This document shows, one piece after another, positions 1 to 6,859 of a stretch of DNA of 39,461 bases (position 1 is the stretch's first letter; every line of letters begins with the position of its first letter). This DNA is from Candidatus Omnitrophota bacterium. GTDB lineage: Bacteria; Omnitrophota; Gorgyraeia; 1-14-0-20-64-10. Below the pieces are notes generated by a model. The model was not told the origin of the DNA, did not search any database, and saw only the letters and a list, made by a program, of their open reading frames with translations. Both the position numbers and the translations under genes were made by a program. The stretch spans positions 1-39,461 of the forward strand of contig JACQCH010000015.1 of the NCBI GenBank assembly GCA_016201735.1. The letters are read 5' to 3'.

Positions 1-79
1 GGCGTTCCAAATACTTGCGGCAAGCCAGTTCCGTCGGGAATCGGCGCTGAAATTTGAGCATATCGTGGGCTTGGTACAT
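1..79 (-). CDS. IS1595-family transposase, N-terminal fragment cut by window edge
   Basis: The minus-strand frame from the ATG at 79 reads MYQAHDMLKFQRRFPTELAC and continues as RKYLER to the window edge. The pattern (MLxFQxRFPTxxACxxYLxxLRWPxG) is the usual start of IS1595/ISXO2-type transposases, just before their zinc-ribbon domain. A strong ribosome-binding site, GGAGGTGA, lies directly upstream (about 82-89). Only about 26 residues are visible, so whether the element is complete cannot be judged. It lies downstream of the aldo/keto reductase on the same strand. The family call rests on a short but characteristic stretch. Confidence 0.6.
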   Translation of the reverse strand, partial: MYQAHDMLKFQRRFPTELACRKYLER

Positions 80-91
80 TCTTCACCTCCG

Positions 92-115
92 TATGGTAGA
101 CATCATTCTACCATA
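92..115. repeat. 8-bp perfect inverted repeat between transposase and reductase gene
   Basis: TATGGTAG at 92-99 is the exact reverse complement of CTACCATA at 108-115, with an 8-base loop. On the minus strand it follows the stop codon of the aldo/keto reductase and precedes the ribosome-binding site of the transposase. It lacks a T-run, so it is not a classical intrinsic terminator. It could be an operator, a terminus-proximal element of the insertion sequence, or an RNA hairpin limiting read-through into the transposase. Confidence 0.45.
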
Positions 116-124
116 ACTGCGGAG

Positions 125-1120
125 TTAATAGGATAGGCGTGTATGATTGTGGACGGGCAATTGGGACAGTTCTTCCAAGGTGAGATCCGGAACGTTGGAA
201 GCGGCGGAGAATTCGGCCAGGAGATGGTCGTTGTAGATGTTGGGAAGGACCGAGGAGACGGAGGGTTCGCTCAGGATGAACTTCAGGGCCGCCTGGCCCA
301 GGGTGCGGCCGGTTTCCCCGGTGAGAAACTTCAACTGCTCCACCTTCTTCAAGCCCTCCTCCTGCCACTGGCGTTTCTTCTCATCGGTGGAGACCCGGTG
401 GTACCGGTGATCGTTCTCGGTGAAGGTGGTCTCCGGTCGGACCGTGCCGTCGAGCAGGCCGGAGGCATGGGGGACCCGCACGAGAAAGCTGGACTGCCCC
501 TGCCGCCCGATCGGAAACAAGTCCAACCCAAGCATCTGCTCCAGCAGGTTGTAGATGATCTGGACTGAGTCGACGCGGCGCGTCTCGATGGCGGCCTTCC
601 CCTCATCGATCTGCCGGGCGTTGATGGCCGGCCCTAAAGCGACCCCGTAGGCCCGGATCTTCCCTGCCCGCTTGAGCTTTTCCAATGTCTCGAACACCTC
701 GGTCCGCTGGATCACATCGATCCGGGGATTGTGAAGCTGGTACAGGTCGATCCAATCGGTGCCGAGCCGTTTGAGGGATTCGTTCAGAGCAAATTCCAAA
801 TAGTCCGGAGAGAAATCCTGCGGAAGCTCCTCCTGGCCTCTGCGGCCGGTGTGATGGTAGAAATCGTAGCCGACCTTGGTGCCGATCAGGATTTTGTCCC
901 GGTGCGGTCCCAGCGCCTTGACAAGGATCGTCTCCCCCAGCCCGTTGCCGTAGGTGTCGGCGGTGTCGAAAAAATTAATCCCCAGATCGAACGCCTTTTG
1001 CAAGAGGGAAACCCCGATCGACTCCTCTTTCACTCCCCACCAGGTCGTTGAGACGGTCCAGACGCCGAACCCGATCTCGGAGACCTTTAAGCCGGTTTTC
1101 GCGAGCTCTCGGTATTTCAT
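125..1120 (-). CDS. Aldo/keto reductase
   Basis: A 331-residue NAD(P)H-dependent oxidoreductase of the aldo/keto reductase superfamily, a cytosolic TIM barrel reducing aldehydes or ketones. The catalytic tetrad is in place: Asp52 ([11 protein letters not shown]), Tyr57, Lys82 (IGTKVG) and His130 (DLYQLHNP). The C-terminal region [21 protein letters not shown] is the usual cofactor-binding part. The start ATG at 1120 overlaps the nuoI stop as ATGA, so the two genes are translationally coupled. Being the last gene of a complex I operon, where nuoJ is normally found, is odd. The substrate cannot be inferred. Many homologues are annotated as general stress or methylglyoxal reductases, but nothing here supports one of these specifically. 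Confidence 0.9.
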   Translation of the reverse strand: MKYRELAKTGLKVSEIGFGVWTVSTTWWGVKEESIGVSLLQKAFDLGINFFDTADTYGNGLGETILVKALGPHRDKILIGTKVGYDFYHHTGRRGQEELPQDFSPDYLEFALNESLKRLGTDWIDLYQLHNPRIDVIQRTEVFETLEKLKRAGKIRAYGVALGPAINARQIDEGKAAIETRRVDSVQIIYNLLEQMLGLDLFPIGRQGQSSFLVRVPHASGLLDGTVRPETTFTENDHRYHRVSTDEKKRQWQEEGLKKVEQLKFLTGETGRTLGQAALKFILSEPSVSSVLPNIYNDHLLAEFSAASNVPDLTLEELSQLPVHNHTRLSY

Positions 1121-1776
1121 TCAACCACCTTGTCATTCCCGCGAAAGCGGGAATCCCGATCCTCGCTTTCGCGAGGATGACTTCCGTAGACGGATTCCCA
1201 GCTTCCCTCGATTTGATTCCCGTGGATGGCGCACTGGTGGGGGAATTTCAATTGGCATTCGGCGACCGGCTTGCGCAGTTTCGGATCCATCAGCTCATGG
1301 ATGTCCAGCTTCATCGCGTCCCGGGAGTAGGCGGCAATGTCCAGGATGTCGGTGTCCATCCGGATCGCATCCTCCGGGCAGGCCTCCACGCAGTAGCCGC
1401 AGTAGACGCAGACCCCCAGGTCGATGTCGAACCGGACCGGGTATTTCTCCACGTTCGGGTCCGGGTGTTCTCCAGCGACGATCGTGATGCATTTAGCCGG
1501 GCAGACGGTCTCGCAGAGCATGCAGCCCACACAGCGGGGAGTCCCCTCCTCCCGGACGGTGAGCCGGTGCCGGCTCCTGAAGCGGGGCTCCAGCGGCCGG
1601 GGCTGTTCCGGATACTGGAAGGTCACCGCCGCCGGCAGATCTTTGAAGAGGCCGAACCGGTGGACCGTGTGGAGGAACAGGTTCCTGAAGAAGTGGGCGG
1701 AGGTGAGCCACACCCCCCGGATGATCTCCGGGATGTAGATCTGCTCCCAGAATGTCAGTTCACGCTTGCGTGGCAT
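1117..1776 (-). CDS. nuoI: NADH-quinone oxidoreductase subunit I
   Basis: The 219-residue 8Fe ferredoxin-like subunit of complex I. It carries clusters N6a and N6b, which pass electrons from the peripheral arm to NuoB. The two binding motifs are C82xxC85xxC88xxxC92P and C123xxC126xxC129xxxC133P. The N-terminus ([12 protein letters not shown]) is the membrane-associated helix. The ATG at 1776 directly abuts the nuoH stop. The last 20 or so residues (about 198-216) are not NuoI sequence: they are translated from a family A palindromic repeat (1132-1181) that reads through in frame before the stop at 1117-1119, which overlaps the next gene. Confidence 0.96.
   Translation of the reverse strand: MPRKRELTFWEQIYIPEIIRGVWLTSAHFFRNLFLHTVHRFGLFKDLPAAVTFQYPEQPRPLEPRFRSRHRLTVREEGTPRCVGCMLCETVCPAKCITIVAGEHPDPNVEKYPVRFDIDLGVCVYCGYCVEACPEDAIRMDTDILDIAAYSRDAMKLDIHELMDPKLRKPVAECQLKFPHQCAIHGNQIEGSWESVYGSHPRESEDRDSRFRGNDKVVE
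1132..1181. repeat. Family A double palindrome in the 3' end of nuoI
   Basis: Two adjacent hairpins, ATTCCCGC-GAAA-GCGGGAAT and ATCCTCGC-TTTC-GCGAGGAT, bounded by GTCA and TGAC. Close copies lie at 7884, 8001 (half), 9521, 31926 and 34607. Each stem is 8 bp with a GAAA loop on one strand. Here the unit is translated as part of the NuoI C-terminus. It resembles repetitive extragenic palindrome pairs but lies inside a gene. Confidence 0.9.
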
Positions 1777-2874
1777 CTACCATCCTCCGGGATGCAGAAG
1801 GGCCAGCACGAGCCCGGTCACCAGCACATTGGCGATGGAGATCGGGAATAAAATCTTCCAGCCCAGGTGCATCAACTGATCGTACCGGAACCTCGGCAGG
1901 GTCCAGCGGATCGTCATGAAGAGCCAGCAGAAGGCCAGCACCTTCAGAGAGAAAGAGCCGATCCCGAGGAGGACGACTGCCAACGGGTTCACCGGAAGCA
2001 CCGCTCCCCAGGGAAAATGGAATCCATCCGGGAGAAGATACGGGATCTGCCAGCCGCCGAAGAAAAGGGTGGTCGCCAGGCACGCCACCATCACCGTCTC
2101 GACGAAATCGGTCAAGAAAAACATCCCGAACTTCATCCCGCTGTACTCGACGAAGTAGCCGATGATCTCGCTCTCCCCTTCGGGCAGGTCGAACGGGACC
2201 CGCTTGGTCTCCGCCATCGCCGCCGTCAGAAAAATGAAGAAGGCGACCGGTTGGACGACGATCCCCCATTTTGGAATAATCCCGAACAGGGTCGCCCCCT
2301 GTGCCCGGACCAACTCCTGCAGGTCCAGGGTGCCGAAGATCATCACCACCCCGACGATGGAGATCCCCAGGGCGATCTCGTAGGAGATCATTTGGGCCGA
2401 AGCCCTCAAGGCCCCCAAAAAAGCATAGTTGTTGCGGGAAGCGTACCCCGCCAGGATCACCCCGTAAACGCCGAGGGAGAGCATCGCGAAGATGTAAAGG
2501 AGGGCCACATCGATCTTCGCCACCTGGAGGTCTATGACCCGGCCGCCGATCATCAGCCGGTCCCCGAACGGGATCCCGGCAAAAGCAGCCAGGGCGAAAA
2601 AAACCGAGAGGAACGGGGCGAGGGTGTGGAGGAACCGGTTGGCCCCTGCTGGGATAAAATCCTCCTTCACAAACATCTTCACCGCGTCGGCCAGCGGATG
2701 AAACAGCCCGAAGAGCCGGATCCCGAAGATGCTGGCCCGGTTCGCCCCGATCCGGTCCTGCATGATGGCGGACTGCTTCCGCTCGACCCAAGTGTGAAGC
2801 CCGGCCAAGTTCAGCACGCCGAAGAAGACGATTGCAGCCAGCGCCAGCTTGATGAGGAGATCCACTCCAGTCAT
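1777..2874 (-). CDS. nuoH: NADH-quinone oxidoreductase subunit H
   Basis: A 365-residue integral membrane subunit that links the peripheral arm of complex I to the proton-pumping arm and forms much of the quinone chamber. The conserved cytoplasmic loop is clear: WVERKQSAIMQDRIGANRAS near residue 30, followed by PLADAVKMFVKEDFIPAGAN. The later loop (about residues 220-245) contains ETKRVPFDLPEGESEIIGYF, the conserved acidic quinone-channel segment. About eight hydrophobic helices are visible, and the length is close to the family norm (320-370). It lies between nuoG and nuoI; the gap to nuoG (2875-2896) borders a repeat-derived nuoG 3' end. Confidence 0.97.
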   Translation of the reverse strand: MTGVDLLIKLALAAIVFFGVLNLAGLHTWVERKQSAIMQDRIGANRASIFGIRLFGLFHPLADAVKMFVKEDFIPAGANRFLHTLAPFLSVFFALAAFAGIPFGDRLMIGGRVIDLQVAKIDVALLYIFAMLSLGVYGVILAGYASRNNYAFLGALRASAQMISYEIALGISIVGVVMIFGTLDLQELVRAQGATLFGIIPKWGIVVQPVAFFIFLTAAMAETKRVPFDLPEGESEIIGYFVEYSGMKFGMFFLTDFVETVMVACLATTLFFGGWQIPYLLPDGFHFPWGAVLPVNPLAVVLLGIGSFSLKVLAFCWLFMTIRWTLPRFRYDQLMHLGWKILFPISIANVLVTGLVLALLHPGGW

Positions 2875-2891
2875 GGTGAGTCCTTCGACGC

Positions 2892-2950
2892 GCCGTTCAC
2901 CCTGAGCCCCCGATCAAGTCGGGGGCAGGCCCAGTCGAAGGGTGAACGGC
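2892..2950. repeat. Family C palindrome forming the 3' end of nuoG
   Basis: GCCGTTCACCCT at 2892 pairs with AGGGTGAACGGC ending at 2950. The interior contains a second small palindrome (CCCCCGA...TCGGGGG). On the minus strand it is translated as the last residues of NuoG, HPSTGPAPDLIGGSG, and supplies the TGA stop. The same frame of the same family ends nuoF and sufD. Confidence 0.85.
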
Positions 2951-4528
2951 TTGCTCAGGACCAACGGCGGCAAGCCGCTCAAACAGCTCTGTCAGGATCT
3001 GGGAATCGGCCCGAGAATCCTTGAGCGGCTCGAAGGCCTTGGTGAACTTCTGGGCCAGGCCGTGGCAGTTGGTGAAGGCGCCGTCCTTCTCCGCGTAGAC
3101 GGCGCTGGGCAGAACCCAGTGGGCGTAGCGGGAGCTTCCGTTCTCGTTGGATCCCTGGAAAACAAAAAGCTCCAACTCCTGGGACAACTTCTTGACCGTC
3201 TGCTCGCCGAACAGCTTGACCAGATCATGCCCGAACACCCAGAGGACATTGATCTGGCCGGCAAGACAACGATCGATAATTTGAGCTGCAGTGCACCGTT
3301 CGTCCTGAGTAGCCGGCCGTCGTCCTTCGACAAATCCTGCCCTGAGCTTGCCGAAGGGCTCAGGACGAACGGCCGGCGTATCGAAGGACGAACCTGCCAA
3401 TCCTGCCGAAACCGCCCCGGCGGTGTTCGGGTTCTTGTCCGCCTTGATGAGGAAGTCGTCGCTGGTGCCCGGCTTCTCCGGAACCCGGGCATCGCATTGG
3501 GAAATCCCGAGGGAATCGACGAACAATTTCCGGATCAGGAAAAGCTCCTCGGTGGTCAACTGCGCGGAGGGAATCACGCCGATCTGCCCCTGCCGATTCT
3601 CCTCCTTGACCCGGCCCAAAGCGCCGGCCAACTCCATCAACGCCTTCTCCCAGGTCGTCTCCACACCCCGATGCGTGACCTTGCGCAGACGCCCCTGGTC
3701 GATGAAGTGATAGCCGTAGCGGCCCTCGTCGCAGATCCACCATTGGTTGACCTCGGCGTTGTACCGGGGCTTGACCCGCATCACTCTGGCCCCGCCGGCC
3801 AGATGGGGCCGGTCGGTGACATAATGGATGTCGATGTTGCAGCCCTGCGAACAGCCGTTGCAGACGGAGGGAGAAGAAGAAAGGTACCAGACCCTGGCCT
3901 TGAACCGGAAATCCCGGTCGGTGAGAGCCCCGACCGGGCAAACATCCACCACGTTGCCGGAATATTTGTTGTTCAGCTCCTTCCCCGGATAAAGACCGAT
4001 CTCCGATTGATCGCCCCGGTTAAAGATCCCCAGTTCCCCGGTCTTGGTGATTTCATCGGTGAACCGGACGCACCGGGAGCAGAGGATGCACCGCTCCGCG
4101 TCGAGCATCACGGTCGGCCCCAGCGGAACCGCCTTGGTCTTCTTCACCTTCTGCTCCTTGAAGCGGGGATCGTACAGCCCGTACTGCATGTAAAAGTTCT
4201 GCAGGTCACACTCGCCGGACTGGTCGCAGACCGGGCAGTCCAGCGGATGGTTGATCAGCAGGAACTCCAGCACCGACTGCCGGCCCTGTTCCACCTTCTG
4301 GCCGTTGGTGCGGACCACCATCCCATCGGCCACCGGCGTGTTGCAGGCGATCTGGAGTTTCGGGGCCTTCTCGATCTCAACGAGGCAGATCCGGCAGTTG
4401 CCGGCGATGGAAAGCCCCGGATGGTAGCAGTACCGGGGAACAAAGATCCCCATGCTCTCCGCGGCCTGGATCACCGTGGTCCCGGGATCAACCGTAATCT
4501 GCTTTCCGTCGATCGTCAGTGTAGGCAT
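2897..4528 (-). CDS. nuoG: NADH-quinone oxidoreductase subunit G, short form with two repeat insertions
   Basis: The Fe-S subunit of the NADH module. From the ATG at 4528 (GGAG 5 bases upstream; an upstream GTG at 4543 is less likely) the protein has 543 residues. All four cluster sites are visible: N1b C34/C45/C48/C62; N5 H94/C98/C101/C107; N4 C147/C150/C153/C197; and the extra N7-type site C223xxC226xxxC230...C266. The molybdopterin-oxidoreductase-like C-terminal part is much shorter than in most NuoG proteins (680-900 residues). Residues of about 386-410 are encoded by an in-frame palindrome (3296-3374), and the final 15 residues plus the stop codon come from another (2892-2950). Whether the short form is native or truncated by the repeat is open. 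Confidence 0.93.
   Translation of the reverse strand: MPTLTIDGKQITVDPGTTVIQAAESMGIFVPRYCYHPGLSIAGNCRICLVEIEKAPKLQIACNTPVADGMVVRTNGQKVEQGRQSVLEFLLINHPLDCPVCDQSGECDLQNFYMQYGLYDPRFKEQKVKKTKAVPLGPTVMLDAERCILCSRCVRFTDEITKTGELGIFNRGDQSEIGLYPGKELNNKYSGNVVDVCPVGALTDRDFRFKARVWYLSSSPSVCNGCSQGCNIDIHYVTDRPHLAGGARVMRVKPRYNAEVNQWWICDEGRYGYHFIDQGRLRKVTHRGVETTWEKALMELAGALGRVKEENRQGQIGVIPSAQLTTEELFLIRKLFVDSLGISQCDARVPEKPGTSDDFLIKADKNPNTAGAVSAGLAGSSFDTPAVRPEPFGKLRAGFVEGRRPATQDERCTAAQIIDRCLAGQINVLWVFGHDLVKLFGEQTVKKLSQELELFVFQGSNENGSSRYAHWVLPSAVYAEKDGAFTNCHGLAQKFTKAFEPLKDSRADSQILTELFERLAAVGPEQAVHPSTGPAPDLIGGSG
3296..3374. repeat. Family C palindrome inserted in frame inside nuoG
   Basis: CCGTTCGTCCTGAG at 3296-3309 is the exact reverse complement of CTCAGGACGAACGG at 3359-3372. 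The interior contains a second, imperfect pair. The insert adds about 26 residues (including AVRPEPFGKLRAGFVEGRRP) to NuoG without a stop or frameshift. It lies between SAGLAGSSF and the helix AAQIIDRCLAGQINVLWVFG. Confidence 0.85.
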
Positions 4529-4539
4529 GGTTTCTCCGG

Positions 4540-4601
4540 TCACCCTGAGTTTGTCGAAGGGTGACGATCCGTTCGTGGTTCGACAAGCTCACCACGAACG
4601 G
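4540..4601. repeat. Paired family C palindromes at the nuoF 3' end
   Basis: Two back-to-back hairpins: TCACCCT...AGGGTGA (4540-4564) and CCGTTCGTGGT...ACCACGAACGG (4569-4601), with conserved loop sequence GAGCTTGTCGA or its complement. On the minus strand they encode the last residues of NuoF (AVRGELVEPRTDRHPSTNSG), the TGA stop overlapping into the nuoG leader, and end 11 bases before the nuoG start. Confidence 0.88.
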
Positions 4602-6447
4602 CTAACTCACATCTTCCAGTGGCAATATGATGCTCGAACTCGGAGCGGAATTTCTGGATGTACGACTGGACCGGCCAGGCCGCGGCGTCGGCGAAGACAC
4701 AGATGGTCTTCCCCTCCATGTTCCCCGCCACGGAGAGCAGCGCGTCCAGATCGTGCGGCCGGCCCTGCCCTTTTAAAATTCGATCCATGATCTTGAAAAC
4801 CCAGCCCGTCCCCTCCCGGCAAGGGGAGCATTGCCCGCACGACTCATCCTTAAAGAAGTGGGAAGCGCTCCAGAGGGCCTGCACGATGCAGGTGGTCTCA
4901 TCCATCACGATCACCCCGGCGGAGCCGGCCATCGTCCCGGCCGCCATCAGAGAATCGAAATCCATCGCCACGTTGATCTCCTCCGCCGTCAGGATCTTGG
5001 CGGAGATGCCTCCGGGAATCACCGCCTTCAGTTTCTTGCCGGCCCGGACGCCGCCGGCGTACCTCGAATCGAAGATCAGATCCTTGAGCGTCACTGCGAC
5101 CGGCGCCTCGTACAACCCCGGCCGGACGACATGCCCGCACAAACTGAACAACCGGGTCCCCCCCTGCTTGGCCGTCCCGAGTTTGGCGAACCATTCCGGG
5201 CCGTTCCGGATAATCGGCGGGACGCAGGCCAAGGTCTCCACGTTGTTCACAATCGTCGGGCACTTGAACAGCCCCGAGATCGCCGGAAACGGCGGCTTCA
5301 ATTTCGGGAACCCCTTGCCCCCCTCGAGGGAAGTCAACAAGGCCGTCTCCTCCCCGCAAATGTAAGCCCCCGCTCCCCGGTGGATCACGATCTCCAGATC
5401 GAAGCCGCTCCCCTGAATGTTCTTCCCGATCCACCCTTTCCCCCTCGCCTCCTCCATGGCCTTGGCGAACCGCTGGGCCGGACGGACGTACTCACCCCGA
5501 ATGTAGATGTACGCCTTGTGGGAGCCGATCGCGTAAGCGGCGATGATCATCCCCTCGATCAGGGCGTGCGGGTCCCGCTCCAGAATGTACCGGTCCTTGA
5601 AGGTGCCCGGCTCCCCCTCATCGGCGTTGACGACCAGGAATTTCGGTTTTGGGTTATCCTTCGGGATGAATCCCCACTTCTTCCCGGTCGGGAACCCGGC
5701 GCCGCCCAAGCCCCTCAGGTTGGATTTCAATACCGTCTCGATCACCTGGGCGGGGGTCGAGGTCAGCGCCTGCTTGGCCGCCTGGTATCCGCCGTCCGCG
5801 GCGTAGGCGTCGAACCAAGCCCCCTCAGCGCTCCTGAACCGCTTCGAGAGTACCGGCCCCTCCGTGCTCACGTACGGCTGGAACTCCGTTCGCCCTGAGC
5901 CTGTCGAAGGGCGAACGTTCGCTCGTGCTTCGACAAGCTCAGCACGAGCGGAATCAACCAGCCAATCGTGGGTCTCCGGGGTTTTTAAGACATGATCAAG
6001 AACCTGGTTCAGGGTTTCCGGGGTCAGCGGCCCGACGTACCGCTCATTGATTTGCGTCGCCGGCGCCGCTTCGCAGGCGCACAGGCATTCCACCGTCGAG
6101 AGGGTCACCTTCCCGTCCGGGGTCGTCTGCCCCGCCCCGATCCCCAGTCGCTCCTCCAACTGCGCGAGGACCCGCTTTGCTCCTTTAAGCAGGCACGGCA
6201 GGGTCGTGCAAACCTGGATGTGGTGCTTGCCGATCGGCTTCGTATGGTACAGCGTGTAGAAGGAAACCACTTCCCGAACATGGGCGATCGAGACTCCTAT
6301 TCTTTCACCGACCCATTGCTCCCCTTCCGGCGGGATGTATCCGAACTTCTCCTGGACGAGCCATAGAAGGGGCAGCATCGCCGCCCGCTTCTCCTCGTAC
6401 CGCCCGATGATCTTATCGGCTTCAGATTCTAGCTGCTTAAAATCCAT
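4540..6447 (-). CDS. nuoEF: NuoE-NuoF fusion, NADH dehydrogenase [2Fe-2S]/FMN subunits
   Basis: One 635-residue reading frame carries both NADH-oxidising subunits of complex I. Residues 1-160 are NuoE, with [2Fe-2S] cluster N1a ligands C80, C85, C121 and C125. Residues 190-612 are NuoF: NADH loop RGLGGAGFPTGKKWGF (245-260), FMN motif VNADEGEPGTFKDR (273-286), GAYICGEETALL and cluster N3 ligands C537/C540/C543 and C583. The two halves are joined by about 24 residues (SARAELVEARANVRPSTGSG and following) translated from a pair of family C palindromes at 5885-5951, and the protein ends on another copy. The usual separate nuoE stop and nuoF start are gone. Natural NuoEF fusions may exist elsewhere; the repeat-made linker is the odd part. 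Confidence 0.93.
   Translation of the reverse strand: MDFKQLESEADKIIGRYEEKRAAMLPLLWLVQEKFGYIPPEGEQWVGERIGVSIAHVREVVSFYTLYHTKPIGKHHIQVCTTLPCLLKGAKRVLAQLEERLGIGAGQTTPDGKVTLSTVECLCACEAAPATQINERYVGPLTPETLNQVLDHVLKTPETHDWLVDSARAELVEARANVRPSTGSGRTEFQPYVSTEGPVLSKRFRSAEGAWFDAYAADGGYQAAKQALTSTPAQVIETVLKSNLRGLGGAGFPTGKKWGFIPKDNPKPKFLVVNADEGEPGTFKDRYILERDPHALIEGMIIAAYAIGSHKAYIYIRGEYVRPAQRFAKAMEEARGKGWIGKNIQGSGFDLEIVIHRGAGAYICGEETALLTSLEGGKGFPKLKPPFPAISGLFKCPTIVNNVETLACVPPIIRNGPEWFAKLGTAKQGGTRLFSLCGHVVRPGLYEAPVAVTLKDLIFDSRYAGGVRAGKKLKAVIPGGISAKILTAEEINVAMDFDSLMAAGTMAGSAGVIVMDETTCIVQALWSASHFFKDESCGQCSPCREGTGWVFKIMDRILKGQGRPHDLDALLSVAGNMEGKTICVFADAAAWPVQSYIQKFRSEFEHHIATGRCELAVRGELVEPRTDRHPSTNSG
5885..5951. 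repeat. Paired family C palindromes at the nuoE/nuoF junction
   Basis: Two head-to-head hairpins, CCGTTCGCCCT...AGGGCGAACG and CGCTCGTGCT...AGCACGAGCG, with the same GAGCTTGTCGA-type loops as the other copies. The unit lies exactly where the intergenic nuoE/nuoF boundary is expected and is open in the nuoE and nuoF frame, so it bridges the two proteins. Confidence 0.88.
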
Positions 6448-6459
6448 TTCAAACCGTCA

Positions 6460-6545
6460 TCCTCTTCAAGATGCCATCCTCACCCCGGGTGTCATCCTCG
6501 CCCTCGGTCGTGGCCGAGGGCAGGCTCCAGCGAGGATCAAGTCCT
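6460..6545. repeat. Composite repeat block between nuoE and the GIY-YIG gene
   Basis: The stretch contains three partial GTCATCCTC-type units (family A edges) and a CCCTCGGTC...GACCGAGGG-like palindrome, also found at 8040-8070. It lies directly upstream of nuoE and directly downstream of the GIY-YIG gene; the last codons of that gene (GGIPA, stop) are already repeat sequence. No good ribosome-binding site or promoter for nuoE was seen in it, so nuoE probably depends on upstream transcription. Confidence 0.6.
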
Positions 6546-6841
6546 CAAGCGGGAATCCCTCCCACAATCTCCGGATACAAATCCTTCAGAGTCGGATTCA
6601 GCTTCCGTATCAAATCGAGCTTCCACTCCCGGTTCCAATGCTTGATCTGCTTTTCCCTTACAATGGCATCTTCGATAGAACCGAACTCCTCAAAATAGAA
6701 CAGGTCGTGAAGTCCGTATTTCTTGGTAAATCCTTCCACCAATCCCTGCTTGTGTTCATAAACACGACGCACAAGATCATTGGTAACCCCGATGTAGAGG
6801 GTCGGCCTTCGGTTACCCATGACATACACGTAGTAACTCAT
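6545..6841 (-). CDS. Small GIY-YIG nuclease-domain protein
   Basis: A 98-residue single-domain protein of the GIY-YIG superfamily (UvrC N-terminal/UPF0213-like). Landmarks are YYVYVM for the GIY strand, TLYIGVTNDLVRRVYEHKQG for the YIG strand and catalytic Arg helix, the conserved FxxKYGLHDLFYFEEF, and Glu in EDAIVREKQIKHW, the metal-binding region. The protein looks intact. Its C-terminus (GGIPA, stop) runs into a family A repeat fragment, and another fragment (GTCATCCTCGCG, from about 6859) lies just before its start. It lies inside the complex I operon between nuoD and nuoE, with the PD-(D/E)XK-like gene upstream. Biological substrates of these small proteins are unknown; a role in spreading the neighbouring palindromes is my hypothesis. 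Confidence 0.88.
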   Translation of the reverse strand: MSYYVYVMGNRRPTLYIGVTNDLVRRVYEHKQGLVEGFTKKYGLHDLFYFEEFGSIEDAIVREKQIKHWNREWKLDLIRKLNPTLKDLYPEIVGGIPA

Positions 6842-6859
6842 GCTTACCCAACTAAAATG

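Noticed and set aside
1117-1181. NuoI tail as a sequencing frameshift
   Set aside because: The same repeat is read through or used as a stop in several other genes, and the NuoI stop forms a tidy ATGA overlap with the next gene.
1867-3024. A 385-codon plus-strand frame opposite nuoH
   Set aside because: Very high in charged residues and proline, no recognisable domain, and fully covered by the well-conserved NuoH on the minus strand.
2942-4564. A 540-codon open frame on the plus strand opposite nuoG
   Set aside because: It mirrors nuoG codons; the GC-rich codon pattern keeps the opposite frame open. The minus strand has all complex I motifs, and the plus-strand product resembles nothing.
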